Assembly: GCA_002401885.1 (NCBI GenBank)
Contig: NVUL01000015.1
Coordinates: 1 to 48,890, forward strand
Reading direction: 5' to 3'
From: SAR86 cluster bacterium
Lineage (GTDB): Bacteria; Pseudomonadota; Gammaproteobacteria; Pseudomonadales; Pseudohongiellaceae
Length of the DNA: 48,890 nucleotides
Within the stretch, counting starts at the first letter, position 1. Every line of letters begins with the position of its first letter. Under the pieces are notes generated by a model. It was not told the DNA's origin and did no database searches. It saw only the letters and a program-made list of their open reading frames with translations. Position numbers and translations under genes: made by a program. This document shows, piece by piece, positions 26,249 through 34,905 of the stretch.

Positions 26249-27478
26249 ATGTCATTTAGATATGTCTTCCTGTTCTTGTTTAGTTGCTTTTTTTTTGGTG
26301 AAGATGTATCCGCTAAACAGCTGGACGCCTATTCAGTTTGTCCAAGCATACAAGGCCCAATGGATAGACTGGCGTGTTTCGACAGCTATTCTGATCAAGG
26401 CTTGTCCAGCAGAGATATTCGTGACGAACTTGTTCTCGCAAGTCTTGAGCCTGTCTCCCTCATTGCGTCGGCTGCTGCTGATTCACAGGCAGCCAAGGTA
26501 AGGGGCTCGAATTGGGTGCTACCGACCCTGCTTACAAGCGATGGCCCAAATCATATACGAATAGCAGGACCCCTCGACAATTCAGAACTGGAAGATGATA
26601 AGCATTTAGAGATAAGTTTGGCAATTAAGTATCCGCTATTTAGGGAAAATTTACGTAACTTGAAGAACAAGGTGTCGAAAGAAAAACGCGGCCTTGTTCC
26701 GGATAACTTATTTTTCACCTATCGTGGGGAGTACGATTTCTATGCGCTTGGGGGTTCAAGATACGATTCAAGCCCCATCGTTTCTCGCAATCAAGTGCCG
26801 GGTTTCGTCTTTGAATGGGAGCTTGACGAGAAAAGTCATCATTCGATTCGATTTGGTGTTTTTCATCAATCGAATGGTCAATCCCTGAATAATAAGCCTA
26901 GCAACCTTGATGAAAGATTCTCTCTTTCAGCCGATGTGCCGACCATGCCGACAGATTGTGAGCTCTTGCTAACTGGAGAGGAATTTGCGACTTATAATAT
27001 AGGCCGGAAGAGATATGAGGCAGAACTATGCCGTTCGGGCAGTAAGGATTTTTCGTTGGCACAAGTCAGCCGAGCATATAACTATTGGCAGTTAAAATAC
27101 CGTTACTCCAATACCGAAAAAATACATACAGAAAACCTTTTTCGGTTTCAAATTGAATTGAGAACTTACGACGATACTCACGATGAAATATTCTGGGACC
27201 CGAACAATCCTTCTCAGATCGAAGATTATGACGGATTACGTCTTAGCGTAGATAAAGCGGTCAAGCCTTTCGGTGCTATTCCTCTGCTTTTGCGGGCCGA
27301 ACTAAAAGCGGGAACGAGCTCCTTTGATGCCTTGGGCAATGTTGGCGGAAAAGTTTCGGTTGGCTCGGATAAACTTGGTTTTGGAACTTCATTGTTTTAC
27401 TTCAGTGGATTCGGCAAAGAGCCGTCCACGTATCACAAGCGAACCAAATATTGGGGTCTGGAATTCGAATTGCGTTAG
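26249..27478 (+). CDS. pldA: outer-membrane phospholipase A1 (OMPLA)-like
   Basis: The start is ATG 26249, eight bases after AGGAGA; an overlapping GTG at 26246 is an alternative. The 409-aa product has a signal peptide, an extra N-terminal domain of about 120 residues, then the OMPLA barrel. The catalytic His-x-Ser pair is in VFHQSNGQS (about H206, S208) and the supporting Asn in SRAYNYWQLKY (about N278). E. coli PldA is about 290 aa, so this is a long form with an N-terminal extension starting YSVCPSIQGPMDRLACFDSYSD. It hydrolyses outer-leaflet phospholipids, usually as a calcium-dependent dimer. It lies 43 bp after the regulator gene. Confidence 0.87.
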   Translation: MSFRYVFLFLFSCFFFGEDVSAKQLDAYSVCPSIQGPMDRLACFDSYSDQGLSSRDIRDELVLASLEPVSLIASAAADSQAAKVRGSNWVLPTLLTSDGPNHIRIAGPLDNSELEDDKHLEISLAIKYPLFRENLRNLKNKVSKEKRGLVPDNLFFTYRGEYDFYALGGSRYDSSPIVSRNQVPGFVFEWELDEKSHHSIRFGVFHQSNGQSLNNKPSNLDERFSLSADVPTMPTDCELLLTGEEFATYNIGRKRYEAELCRSGSKDFSLAQVSRAYNYWQLKYRYSNTEKIHTENLFRFQIELRTYDDTHDEIFWDPNNPSQIEDYDGLRLSVDKAVKPFGAIPLLLRAELKAGTSSFDALGNVGGKVSVGSDKLGFGTSLFYFSGFGKEPSTYHKRTKYWGLEFELR

Positions 27479-27531
27479 TTTGATGCGATTACAATAGAAA
27501 GAGAGCTAGTATGGAATCGAGGAGCGATTGA

Positions 27532-28335
27532 TTGGAATTCACTAGTAAGAGAAGGATGTCACTGTTCTCCTTATTGCTTGTAGTGTTGCTGAGTACAGGG
27601 TGTGCGAGTAACTCCACGAGTCGCGCCGGTTGGTCCGATGTCAGGCAGGCCGCTAGTGAGGCGTTCATGGACAGATCCACTTGGTTACCACTTGTTGCTG
27701 CCGGTGTATTTGCAATGAATGACTATGATGAGCAGGTAACTGAATGGGCATCTGAGAAAACTCCTCTGTTTGGGAGCACGAAACGAGCGGACGATGGCAG
27801 CGATAGGCTATCCCAACTATCTCATGTGACTTTGGCAGTTTCCGCTATGCCCTCGATTAGTAGCCTAAAAGAAGATGGAATGTGGAAAAGCGCAACAGCA
27901 ACATTTAAAAGATTAAGGCCAGCTTTGGGGGCTCATCTGGTTAACATCGCCTTTACGCAAACCTCCAAGGACCATATTAATAGAGAAAGGCCTGATGGCG
28001 AGGGTAGTGAGAGTTTTCCATCTGGGCACACTTCCTATTCTGTAGTGTCTGCAATTCAGGCTTCGAATCTAATAGATAGGATGGATATACCTCAAGCAAC
28101 AAAACGGAATTTGCGACTTGCTAACTATTCTGTTGCTGGGCTGTCCGCTTGGGCCCGACTGGAAGCGAATCGACACTACCCATCGGATGTACTGACATCA
28201 TTCGCAGTGGGAAACTTTGCCGCTGGTTTTGTCAATAGACTACTAGAGAAGAAGATGAATGATCGAAATGAACTGCTATTTCTAGATACAAATGGAAATA
28301 CTGGAATCAGGCTTACTTACGCTTATGCATGGTGA
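27532..28335 (+). CDS. PAP2-family phosphatase lipoprotein
   Basis: The 267-aa product probably starts at TTG 27532, eight bases after AGGAG; the next in-frame ATG is 27556. It has a lipobox LLSTGC (Cys24) and the three PAP2 motifs: KDHINRERP (K146-P154), FPSGHTSYS (PSGH 163-166) and RLEANRHYPSD (R209, H215, D219). Soluble or lipid-anchored PAP2 enzymes dephosphorylate phosphatidate, phosphatidylglycerophosphate or undecaprenyl pyrophosphate in the periplasm. It follows the OMPLA gene by 53 bp, suggesting that phospholipid breakdown products are dephosphorylated. The specific substrate is an inference. Confidence 0.88.
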   Translation: MEFTSKRRMSLFSLLLVVLLSTGCASNSTSRAGWSDVRQAASEAFMDRSTWLPLVAAGVFAMNDYDEQVTEWASEKTPLFGSTKRADDGSDRLSQLSHVTLAVSAMPSISSLKEDGMWKSATATFKRLRPALGAHLVNIAFTQTSKDHINRERPDGEGSESFPSGHTSYSVVSAIQASNLIDRMDIPQATKRNLRLANYSVAGLSAWARLEANRHYPSDVLTSFAVGNFAAGFVNRLLEKKMNDRNELLFLDTNGNTGIRLTYAYAW

Positions 28336-28465
28336 TTGCTCTTAGGCTGAACGCTCCAATATTCCGGTATATTGCTAGACTGTTCGAATTCGTCGACCAA
28401 ATATTTAATGGTTTTTATTCTGAGTGGAGATTACTCTAAGTGGCAGCCACAGATGGAGAGCCAAT

Positions 28466-29362
28466 ATGCCAAACACTTCAGATCTCCTTTCACCCTGGTC
28501 ACTGCCCCAACCTATAGTCGTCCTCGGGCTCTCCTTGCTTACGGCGAGTGCTGCTATCAACGGTTGGGCTGATCTGTCACGGCTCGTACCGTTGTTCATG
28601 TTTGCACCAATTCCTCTGTTATGGCTAGCAGAGCGGCTACTCCCGAAGAGGGAAGATTGGTTGCTCAATTGGAAGGACCTCGCCGAGGATCTGTTCTGGT
28701 TGGCCGGTACCTATCTGATCTGGGCCCCTATCTACGACCAAGCCTATGACACGCCCATATCGAATCTGTTTGAATCTGTGAGAGATGCATCGGAGTTTCC
28801 GTTTCGGCTAGAAGCAGAGACAACGGGCGGCCTGCTAATAGCAGCATTCATCGGTATACTCGCCGCCGAATTGATTGGCTATTGGGCGCATCGCCTACAG
28901 CACCGCTTCATGTTTCTCTGGCGAATTCACGCAACTCATCACCATATAACGAAGATGAGTGTGGCCAGGGCAGAGCGTACCCATCCGCTGGAATTCCTCG
29001 GGCTAAATTTAGGTTCTGCAGTGGCCTTGGCATTTCTAGGAGCTAGCGCTGAGGTGGTGGCAGTGCTCGTCGTGTTTCGCCTCAACACCGCACATCTATG
29101 CCATAGCAATTTGCCTTTGGTCTCTGGTGTGTTTGGTTGGCTGTCGAACACACCCGAATGGCATCAACTACACCATTCCTGCAACTACGAAGAGAGCAAT
29201 ACTAATTTCGGCTGCACGGTAATTCTATGGGACCGCCTCTTTGGGACGTTCTCGGGGAAGAATCATATTGAAAGATTGGGCAATGGCACCGGAGAAAAAC
29301 TCTCGTTAGCTACTCAGCTCCTTATTCCTTTCAAGTCAGACCAAGCGCTACGAGAACTCTGA
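28466..29362 (+). CDS. fatty acid hydroxylase/sterol desaturase-family membrane di-iron enzyme
   Basis: The start is ATG 28466 behind TGGAGAG, giving 298 residues; a GTG at 28424 is less likely. The protein has several transmembrane helices and the family's histidine clusters: HRLQH (H142, H146), HATHH (H155, H158, H159) and HQLHH (H233, H236, H237). They bind a di-iron centre for oxygen-dependent hydroxylation or desaturation of a lipid. Extra motifs such as SNTPEWHQLHHS match the bacterial group. It lies three bases before the next gene, and the two form an operon. The lipid substrate is unknown. Confidence 0.9.
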   Translation: MPNTSDLLSPWSLPQPIVVLGLSLLTASAAINGWADLSRLVPLFMFAPIPLLWLAERLLPKREDWLLNWKDLAEDLFWLAGTYLIWAPIYDQAYDTPISNLFESVRDASEFPFRLEAETTGGLLIAAFIGILAAELIGYWAHRLQHRFMFLWRIHATHHHITKMSVARAERTHPLEFLGLNLGSAVALAFLGASAEVVAVLVVFRLNTAHLCHSNLPLVSGVFGWLSNTPEWHQLHHSCNYEESNTNFGCTVILWDRLFGTFSGKNHIERLGNGTGEKLSLATQLLIPFKSDQALREL

Positions 29363-29365
29363 ATC

Positions 29366-29941
29366 ATGAAAAGTCTACTGAAGGTAATCGTTCTAGTAGC
29401 TGGCTTGCAGGCCTGCGCCATTGCTGGCAACTCGCTTTCTCCTGCTGACACTGAAGCCCTGCTGCCTATAGCCGAATCCCTGATTGATGACTTCTATTCT
29501 TTCGACAGCGTGCGTCTCGAGGAAGCACTCGCGAATGCAGAGGATTCAAAAGAGTCACTCCTGTATTACCAGGGTTGGGCCGAAGGGGGGAACTATGAAG
29601 TCGTCGAACGCAAACGCTGTGTAGTCAAATCATCCAACATCGTCAGCTGTCCAATTACGGTAAAGGATGATCCGATGCTAGCGCTTGGTGTCGACTTCTT
29701 CGTCACCGATACTTTCGAGATTGCGTTCCAGGATGAGAGAGTCTCTTCGGTGGAAACCAGCTCAAACGATCTACCGATCTATTATGAAGCGCGCGATTGG
29801 GTACGTAGCAACATGCTTGAGCTTATTGCCGAGCCGTGTGAAGGATTTTTTGCTGGGGGGCGCACTCCGGGTGGCTGCGCGCGTGCCATGGCCGAAGGCT
29901 ATAGACGCTTCGCGGCCAGCGATGATTTTCCAAACCCTTAA
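29366..29941 (+). CDS. exported protein of unknown function
   Basis: The 191-aa product starts three bases after the di-iron enzyme gene. It has a signal peptide (MKSLLKVIVLVAGLQACAIA); LQAC could also be a lipobox. The mature protein contains five more cysteines (KRCVVK, VSCPIT, EPCEGF, GGCARA and context), suggesting disulfides. I do not recognise the family. The ATG partly overlaps the upstream operon end, which argues that it works with the hydroxylase. A GC-rich hairpin without a T-run follows (29968-29986). Confidence 0.7.
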   Translation: MKSLLKVIVLVAGLQACAIAGNSLSPADTEALLPIAESLIDDFYSFDSVRLEEALANAEDSKESLLYYQGWAEGGNYEVVERKRCVVKSSNIVSCPITVKDDPMLALGVDFFVTDTFEIAFQDERVSSVETSSNDLPIYYEARDWVRSNMLELIAEPCEGFFAGGRTPGGCARAMAEGYRRFAASDDFPNP

Positions 29942-30002
29942 TGGTGAGTGCTCAAGGGAGCAAGACCGGGCAGCAGCTTGCTGCCCAGCTCGTAGTCTAA
30001 AG

Positions 30003-30485
30003 CTAGCGTCGCCTGTCGAACTTAAGAATCTGATTATTCACTTGGCCGCCTAGGTTCTGAATCACTATCGTAAGCACACTCCCATCTGGGGTAATAGACT
30101 TGGCGCCTATCTGTGTGGTTAGTCCGTCTACGCGAACCGTGTATTCCACAGTCTTTTCGTTTACCTTCCTATAGGAGATGCGGGCCTGCGCGTCAGGATT
30201 GAGACTCGCTATCGTGTTCTCCTGATTGTCGTACTTGTAGGTCGCCGAGCTTCCACCAATGCTGCCATCTTCATTTATGGTGACAAGCAAATACATGAAC
30301 GCGCCATCGCCTGCATCGGCATAGGTGCGAATCATATTCGCTGGAACTGCGGAGCTGCCGAAATTTGAATCTGGCTTATCTAGATCCCAAACACCGATAA
30401 ATGGATTCTCGTCCTGAGCCGAAGCCACTAGGGGTAGCAGTAATGCGAATACGGCGACTACTATTTTTCTTGTATTAATCCTCAT
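30003..30485 (-). CDS. exported lipocalin-like protein of unknown function
   Basis: The 160-aa protein has a signal peptide (cleaved near ASAQ). The mature part starts NPFIGVWDLDKPDSNFGSS and has regular beta strands (YLLVTINEDGS, VEYTVRVDG and VLTIVIQNL). GxWxLD near the N-terminus is typical of small secreted beta-barrel proteins such as lipocalin-like domains. The function is unknown. GAGGAA precedes ATG 30485. It stands alone, converging on the previous operon. Confidence 0.7.
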   Translation of the reverse strand: MRINTRKIVVAVFALLLPLVASAQDENPFIGVWDLDKPDSNFGSSAVPANMIRTYADAGDGAFMYLLVTINEDGSIGGSSATYKYDNQENTIASLNPDAQARISYRKVNEKTVEYTVRVDGLTTQIGAKSITPDGSVLTIVIQNLGGQVNNQILKFDRRR

Positions 30486-30730
30486 AGGTATTCCTCACAT
30501 CCAACTAACTAGTTTACCGCGCTCACTGAGAAGGGGTTTTCAATGTGTTCAATCGGCCAGCCACAAATGTCTGCGTTTTAACTACAAAAACCTCGATCTC
30601 TGCTCATCAAACTACGCCAAACTGTAGTCAAGTCAAGTGACGATGATTCGGTGTCAACGTAGATGAACTGATGATCGACGTGACGACAGTGACTGAAGTA
30701 AGGCCGTTAGGATTGTAGGTCGCGGGCGAA

Positions 30731-31786
30731 TTAAAAAGTCGCCAAAGCATTAAATGGACTCGCCGTACCGCCCTTGATCGGGTTGATCTGAATAGAGGTC
30801 ATAAATTCCCAGCGCTGCAATCGCGCCGCAGTCTCTGCGACATCCTTCATGTAGCCATTGTCCACTATCGGCAGGCCTAAGTTCACCTGAGTCAGTTGGT
30901 GTATGGGCCTATTGATTCCCTCCACGCCGGAAGGCTGCACATCATTCACCGCATCACCTATTAATATCGCCACATCGCGCTCACGCAGGAAAGGCAGTAC
31001 CGAGGCATGTAAGCCCGCGCCAGCCTGGCCGTATTGCCAGGGACCTTCTGCATCGCGCATGGCCCAGCGTCCAGTGCGAACGAATAGGGCGTCGCCACTG
31101 CTAATAGTTACACCTGCAAACTCTTCCCAAGCGAGCAGGTCTTCTACATAGATGGGTGTGCTTGGGTCTAGCCATTCGACGCCGCGCATCAAAGGTATGT
31201 CCACCAGAATGCCTCGCGTCACATAGGAGGTACCCATGCGATCGATAGCTAGATCCTCACAGCCAGTGGCAGTGAGGTTCTGCGGGTAGCCATTGAAGAT
31301 AATATATTCACCATCGATCTCCGTGCGGTAATGACAGAGTGCGTCCAGATGAGACAGCATGCCGTCGTGCAGGGAGAATTGAATTTCATCTAAGGCAAAA
31401 GTAGGCTCGCCCGTAACCGGGTCCAGTCGACTCATCCAATGCTCGGTTGGGCCGAAGGCGGCGCTGTCTATTGCGGGCGGCTCGGTGGTTACGAAATGCT
31501 GCAAGGTCACGGTCTCACCTGATTGCACCAAGGAGGCGGCCTGTTTCGTCTTCTCCGCCGTAATCAGGTTAAGGGTGCCGCGCTGATCATCCGGTCCCCA
31601 GCGCCCCCAATTGGAGAGCTCCTGCTCCCAGCCAGCCAGCGTTTCAAGTGTCACCTTGATCGAATCTTCCTGAGTTGAAGGATGTGCCTGAAACGGCTGA
31701 GCATGAGTCGCACTAAGTGCAAACATGGCGACACAAACACTTCCGATTCGAGCGAGTGATTTACGTGATTTGAAGGCGTTGCGCAT
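30731..31786 (-). CDS. exported cyclase-family (kynurenine formamidase-like) hydrolase
   Basis: The 351-aa protein has a signal peptide (cleaved near THAQ), so it acts in the periplasm. The cyclase/formamidase metal motif is in SLHDGMLSHLDALCHY; the other markers are DDQRGTLNLITAEK, DVSxP-like ILVDIPLMRG and GDALFVRTGRW. GDAVNDVQPSG near the C-terminus completes the family. The enzymes hydrolyse N-formylkynurenine or related amides with a Mn/Zn pair, but exported members with this loop are uncharacterised. AAAGG precedes ATG by seven bases. It stands alone. Confidence 0.87.
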   Translation of the reverse strand: MRNAFKSRKSLARIGSVCVAMFALSATHAQPFQAHPSTQEDSIKVTLETLAGWEQELSNWGRWGPDDQRGTLNLITAEKTKQAASLVQSGETVTLQHFVTTEPPAIDSAAFGPTEHWMSRLDPVTGEPTFALDEIQFSLHDGMLSHLDALCHYRTEIDGEYIIFNGYPQNLTATGCEDLAIDRMGTSYVTRGILVDIPLMRGVEWLDPSTPIYVEDLLAWEEFAGVTISSGDALFVRTGRWAMRDAEGPWQYGQAGAGLHASVLPFLRERDVAILIGDAVNDVQPSGVEGINRPIHQLTQVNLGLPIVDNGYMKDVAETAARLQRWEFMTSIQINPIKGGTASPFNALATF

Positions 31787-31920
31787 GGGGATACCTTTCT
31801 AAGCTGAGCGAGTTTCAAACCAGAATAGAGAGCTTGTGCGAGAGAGTCTAGCGCTATCAAGCTGAATCGAAAGGAACAGTAACTTTTTACGGAGTTTTCT
31901 TATGCTTCGGCGAGCAAGGG

Positions 31921-32493
31921 CTAGCGCAGATACTCGAGGGTAACTGCGCGGATTGACTGCCTAACACCTCTAGCCATAGCCTTGACCGAGATGGTGGCCT
32001 TCACGATACCGTCTATGTCGTTGCCAATCTGAAATCGCTGTTCGGCGCGCTTGCCCACGAACTGCTCCTCGTAGCCATCCCAGGCGAAGAAATCTCCCCA
32101 GGTGTGGCGCAGGGATTCCTTGTAATAGATGACTTTTAAGCCTGTGATGTTGCCGTCAAGGTCCATGCCGATGAGGCTATCGATCTCGCTGCTATAGCCG
32201 CTAGGCTCCGGATGGGTGTCGGCGGAAACGAAGGCATAGCCGATCAGGGTCTGCTCGCCAGTGTCTGAGTCAGTCTTATAGGCCTTGTAGACGGGAACCT
32301 CACCTTCCTTCTCTGAGAAGCTATCCGCGCCCGGCACAACCTCCTTGAGCAGCCTTAGCGTGGTGTGATCCTTGCTTCTGGCCGCTTGAGCGCCACCATT
32401 GAAGGTTGCGCCATTGAATAGAATCACGAGCACGAGAAGCCCGGTACTCAATAGAGTTTTTAGCCAAGAATGAATCGATTGCTGCGTAGACAT
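31921..32493 (-). CDS. exported FMN-binding-domain protein (NosR/RnfG N-domain-like)
   Basis: ATG 32493 is preferred (190 aa); a TTG at 32526 lacks a binding site. A signal or anchor helix (TLLSTGLLVLVILFNGA) is followed by an FMN-binding domain: YAFVSADTHPEPSGYSS, DLDGNITGLKVIYYKESL and DIDGIVKATISVKAMARGV. The last segment aligns with the flavinylation motif DxxSGATxT, but the glycine is lysine and the final Thr is Ser (D161-S169), so covalent FMN attachment is uncertain. It could be a periplasmic electron carrier. No Rnf or Nos genes are adjacent. Confidence 0.75.
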   Translation of the reverse strand: MSTQQSIHSWLKTLLSTGLLVLVILFNGATFNGGAQAARSKDHTTLRLLKEVVPGADSFSEKEGEVPVYKAYKTDSDTGEQTLIGYAFVSADTHPEPSGYSSEIDSLIGMDLDGNITGLKVIYYKESLRHTWGDFFAWDGYEEQFVGKRAEQRFQIGNDIDGIVKATISVKAMARGVRQSIRAVTLEYLR

Positions 32494-32808
32494 GGTGCTT
32501 TCGTGCTTCCCTGATATTGTATTCAAACCGCATTGAAGTTTCGCTGGTTAGCCACCATAGTTTGACTAGCCGAGAGCGACGTATTCATTACGAGGAAGGG
32601 TAGTTTGGCAATTTTTTTGACAGGGGACAAGAGGGCTCCAGCCTTGCTGGGCTGAGAAAGCCGAAGTACGGGGCTGAAATTTGTAACTTATTGAAACACA
32701 TTGCTAATTCACCCATCGATGTTCTGACAATGGAACAATTCTGCTATCCTAACACTAGGATTCACTCACCGCTGCTGGAATCCAGCAGGGCACAATTTAG
32801 GAAATACT
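32494..32808. other. 315-bp intergenic region between divergent genes
   Basis: No supported gene is seen. A small hairpin CTGCTGG-AAT-CCAGCAG lies at about 32773-32789, just before the TerB gene's ribosome binding site, and could affect its translation. Confidence 0.35.
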
Positions 32809-33246
32809 ATGAGCTTGGTAGATTTTTCAAAGATCACAAAATTACTCAGAGACGACAAGCACAGAGCGAAGCATAGGCAGGAACTGTTTAAGGAAGTCAT
32901 GCTAATGGTGCTCGCGCGAGTAACGCGCGCCGACTCTAACGTCGAAACGGTTGAGCTTGAGAAAGTGCAGGAAGTTCTCAAGGAAGAACTTGGGCAAGAT
33001 ATCTCTGTCGCCGAAATACGCACGGCATCTTCCTCAGAAGTTTTCGAGACGCAGTCTTTAGAGAGCTATCTCTCGACCGCAACGCGTAAGCTGGATGAGC
33101 GCGAGCGCATGCTCATCTTGGCCTCCCTGAAGAAAGTGATTCACAGTGACGAGATTATTCGCAGTTTCGAGCTAGACTTCTTCGATAGGGTGGCATTAGC
33201 GCTACGCGCGACTCCCTCTGAGATTGCAGGCTTGGTCGCAGACTAG
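32809..33246 (+). CDS. TerB-like protein
   Basis: The 145-aa all-helical protein matches the TerB/COG4103 fold: FKEVMLMVLARVTRADSNVETVELEKVQ at the N-terminus and RMLILASLKKVIHSDEIIRSFELDFFDRVA in the second helical bundle. Each repeats the pattern A-D-x-x-(V/I)-x-x-x-E(L)x(F). The acidic residues may bind metal. TerB domains occur in tellurite resistance and in stress signalling complexes, but no other ter genes are present, so a tellurite role is not implied. AGGAA precedes ATG. It is upstream of the CoA-transferase on the same strand with a 121-bp gap. Confidence 0.8.
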   Translation: MSLVDFSKITKLLRDDKHRAKHRQELFKEVMLMVLARVTRADSNVETVELEKVQEVLKEELGQDISVAEIRTASSSEVFETQSLESYLSTATRKLDERERMLILASLKKVIHSDEIIRSFELDFFDRVALALRATPSEIAGLVAD

Positions 33247-33367
33247 CGCTAGAGCTAAAACTCAATCGTGTTAGCAATCCGATGCAGTGGTGCTTGATCT
33301 TTGTGCCCACGCAAAGCAGCTTTTCTAGACGCTCCGTTGCATCACTACTGGTTCTAAAACATTCTCT

Positions 33368-34579
33368 ATGACAGCTGACACAAATCCTCTCTTCGGCAAT
33401 CTTCGTGTTGTTGAATTGGCATCCATGATTCTTGCGCCATCCGCTGCCGTCATATTGGCAGACTTCGGCGCAGAAGTTATTAAGGTTGAACCTCCAAAGA
33501 CAGGCGACCTGAATCGAAACTGGCACAAGAAGATAAACGGCCTGCCTATTTCTGACATGGCCTACGGTTTTGAGGTGGACAACCGCAACAAGAAGAGTGT
33601 GGTGTTAGATCTCAAGTCAGCGGATGCCTACGCAGCGCTCTGCAAAATTATCAGTGAAGCGGACGTGTTGATAACCAACTACCGCTTGAAGGCGCTGGAC
33701 AAACTCAAGCTCGACTACGAATCCATTCGCGCAATAAATCCCAAAATTATCTACGCCTTGGCCACGGGCTTCGGTGAAGAAGGCGAAGAGGCGCACAAGC
33801 CAGGCTACGACACCGTCTCCTACTGGTCGCGATCAGGTATTGAGTATCAGGTGTTTCCCTATGAGGGTTGGCTTGCGCAATTTCCCTACGGCTCCGGCGA
33901 TCATCCAAGCGGGATGGCGCTGTTCGGCTCTATTATGACGGGTCTTTATCAGCGTGAGAAAACTGGCGAGGGTTGCAAGGTATCGACATCTCTCTTGGCT
34001 AACGGCGCCTGGTCGAATGCGGTCATGCTGCAGGCGCAACTCGCGGGTGCAGAGTTCAGAGTTAAGCGTCCTCGCGACAATGCCTATAATTTTATCTCCC
34101 TGCACTATCCAACTAGCGACCATCGCCTGCTGAAGATGAGTATGGTGAATACAGCGAAAGACTGGCGTCCCTTCTGCAATGCTATCGATAGAAATGACCT
34201 TCTCGACGACAGTCGTTTCTGTGACAACGCGGCGCGCGTTGCCAATATGCCAACGCTGATTAAAGAAATTTCCGAGACAATAGAGAGGCAGCCGATTGCA
34301 CACTGGTTGCAGAAGTTGGAGCAGGCGGATGTGCCACACACCGTCGTGTCCAACTACGAAGAGGCCGCAAACGATAAGCAAAAAGCAGCGAACGATATTA
34401 TCGTACCGCTGGATCATCCCGAACATGGATTGATGCGAACCGTTAACAGCCCGTTTAAGGTGAGTGGAGCGGACAAACTGCCTGCCAAGGCTGCGCCGAA
34501 ACTAGGCGAGCATACCGAAGAAGTGCTCAAACGCTTTGGCTACAATGACGAAGAGATAGCTGGGCTGACAGACGACTAG
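33368..34579 (+). CDS. class III CoA-transferase (CaiB/BaiF family)
   Basis: The 403-aa protein has the family signature at the N-terminus (LRVVELASMILAPSAAVILADFGAEVIKVEPP) and the catalytic aspartate in GYDTVSYWSRSGI (about D148). LLNADVLITNYR-like text is present as ADVLITNYRLKALDKL. These enzymes move CoA between carboxylic acids; members act on formyl-, carnitine- or succinyl-CoA donors. The DUF2288 gene follows after two bases and may be co-translated. The substrate is not known. Confidence 0.9.
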   Translation: MTADTNPLFGNLRVVELASMILAPSAAVILADFGAEVIKVEPPKTGDLNRNWHKKINGLPISDMAYGFEVDNRNKKSVVLDLKSADAYAALCKIISEADVLITNYRLKALDKLKLDYESIRAINPKIIYALATGFGEEGEEAHKPGYDTVSYWSRSGIEYQVFPYEGWLAQFPYGSGDHPSGMALFGSIMTGLYQREKTGEGCKVSTSLLANGAWSNAVMLQAQLAGAEFRVKRPRDNAYNFISLHYPTSDHRLLKMSMVNTAKDWRPFCNAIDRNDLLDDSRFCDNAARVANMPTLIKEISETIERQPIAHWLQKLEQADVPHTVVSNYEEAANDKQKAANDIIVPLDHPEHGLMRTVNSPFKVSGADKLPAKAAPKLGEHTEEVLKRFGYNDEEIAGLTDD

Positions 34580-34581
34580 AT

Positions 34582-34905
34582 ATGAACGAAGCAAGCGAGA
34601 AGGATCCTGCAGTAGTCAGGCAGAAACTAAATCACGATACCGCCAAGATAAAATGGGGCGCCTTACACGAGCATCAGCAGATCGAGTGTGTGATTGCCGT
34701 GTCTGCTGATCTGGATTTGATCGATGTGGCCTGCGAATTTACCTTCGACAACAGTGATCAGGTGAAGGCGTGGTTGGAGCAGGCACAGATTACGAAGGTA
34801 ACCGGCGATCAGGCGCAGCAGTGGAAGGCCGAAGACCGTGAGTTATGGGCAGTGGTCGTGGCGCCCTGGGTGTTGGTGCAGGAACAAAAACCGGGAGCGA
34901 CCTAG
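34582..34905 (+). CDS. DUF2288 family protein
   Basis: The 107-aa cytosolic protein matches DUF2288: LNHDTAKIKWGALHEHQ at the N-terminus, a central VIAVSADLDLIDVACEFTFD and the C-terminal ELWAVVVAPWVLVQ. The function of the family is unknown. It starts two bases after the CoA-transferase stop, so it is probably co-transcribed. Confidence 0.82.
   Translation: MNEASEKDPAVVRQKLNHDTAKIKWGALHEHQQIECVIAVSADLDLIDVACEFTFDNSDQVKAWLEQAQITKVTGDQAQQWKAEDRELWAVVVAPWVLVQEQKPGAT

Noticed and set aside
29968-29986. Terminator of the 29366-29941 gene
   Set aside because: GGGCAGCA-GCT-TGCTGCCC is a real 8-bp hairpin but has no T-run on either strand; it was left as a note only.
32809-33246. Tellurite resistance locus based on TerB
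   Set aside because: Only a lone TerB-like gene is present; no TerC, TerD or other ter genes are adjacent.
33833-34426. 197-aa minus-strand ORF inside the CoA-transferase gene
   Set aside because: It is opposite an intact family gene and shows no recognisable domain; a shadow frame.
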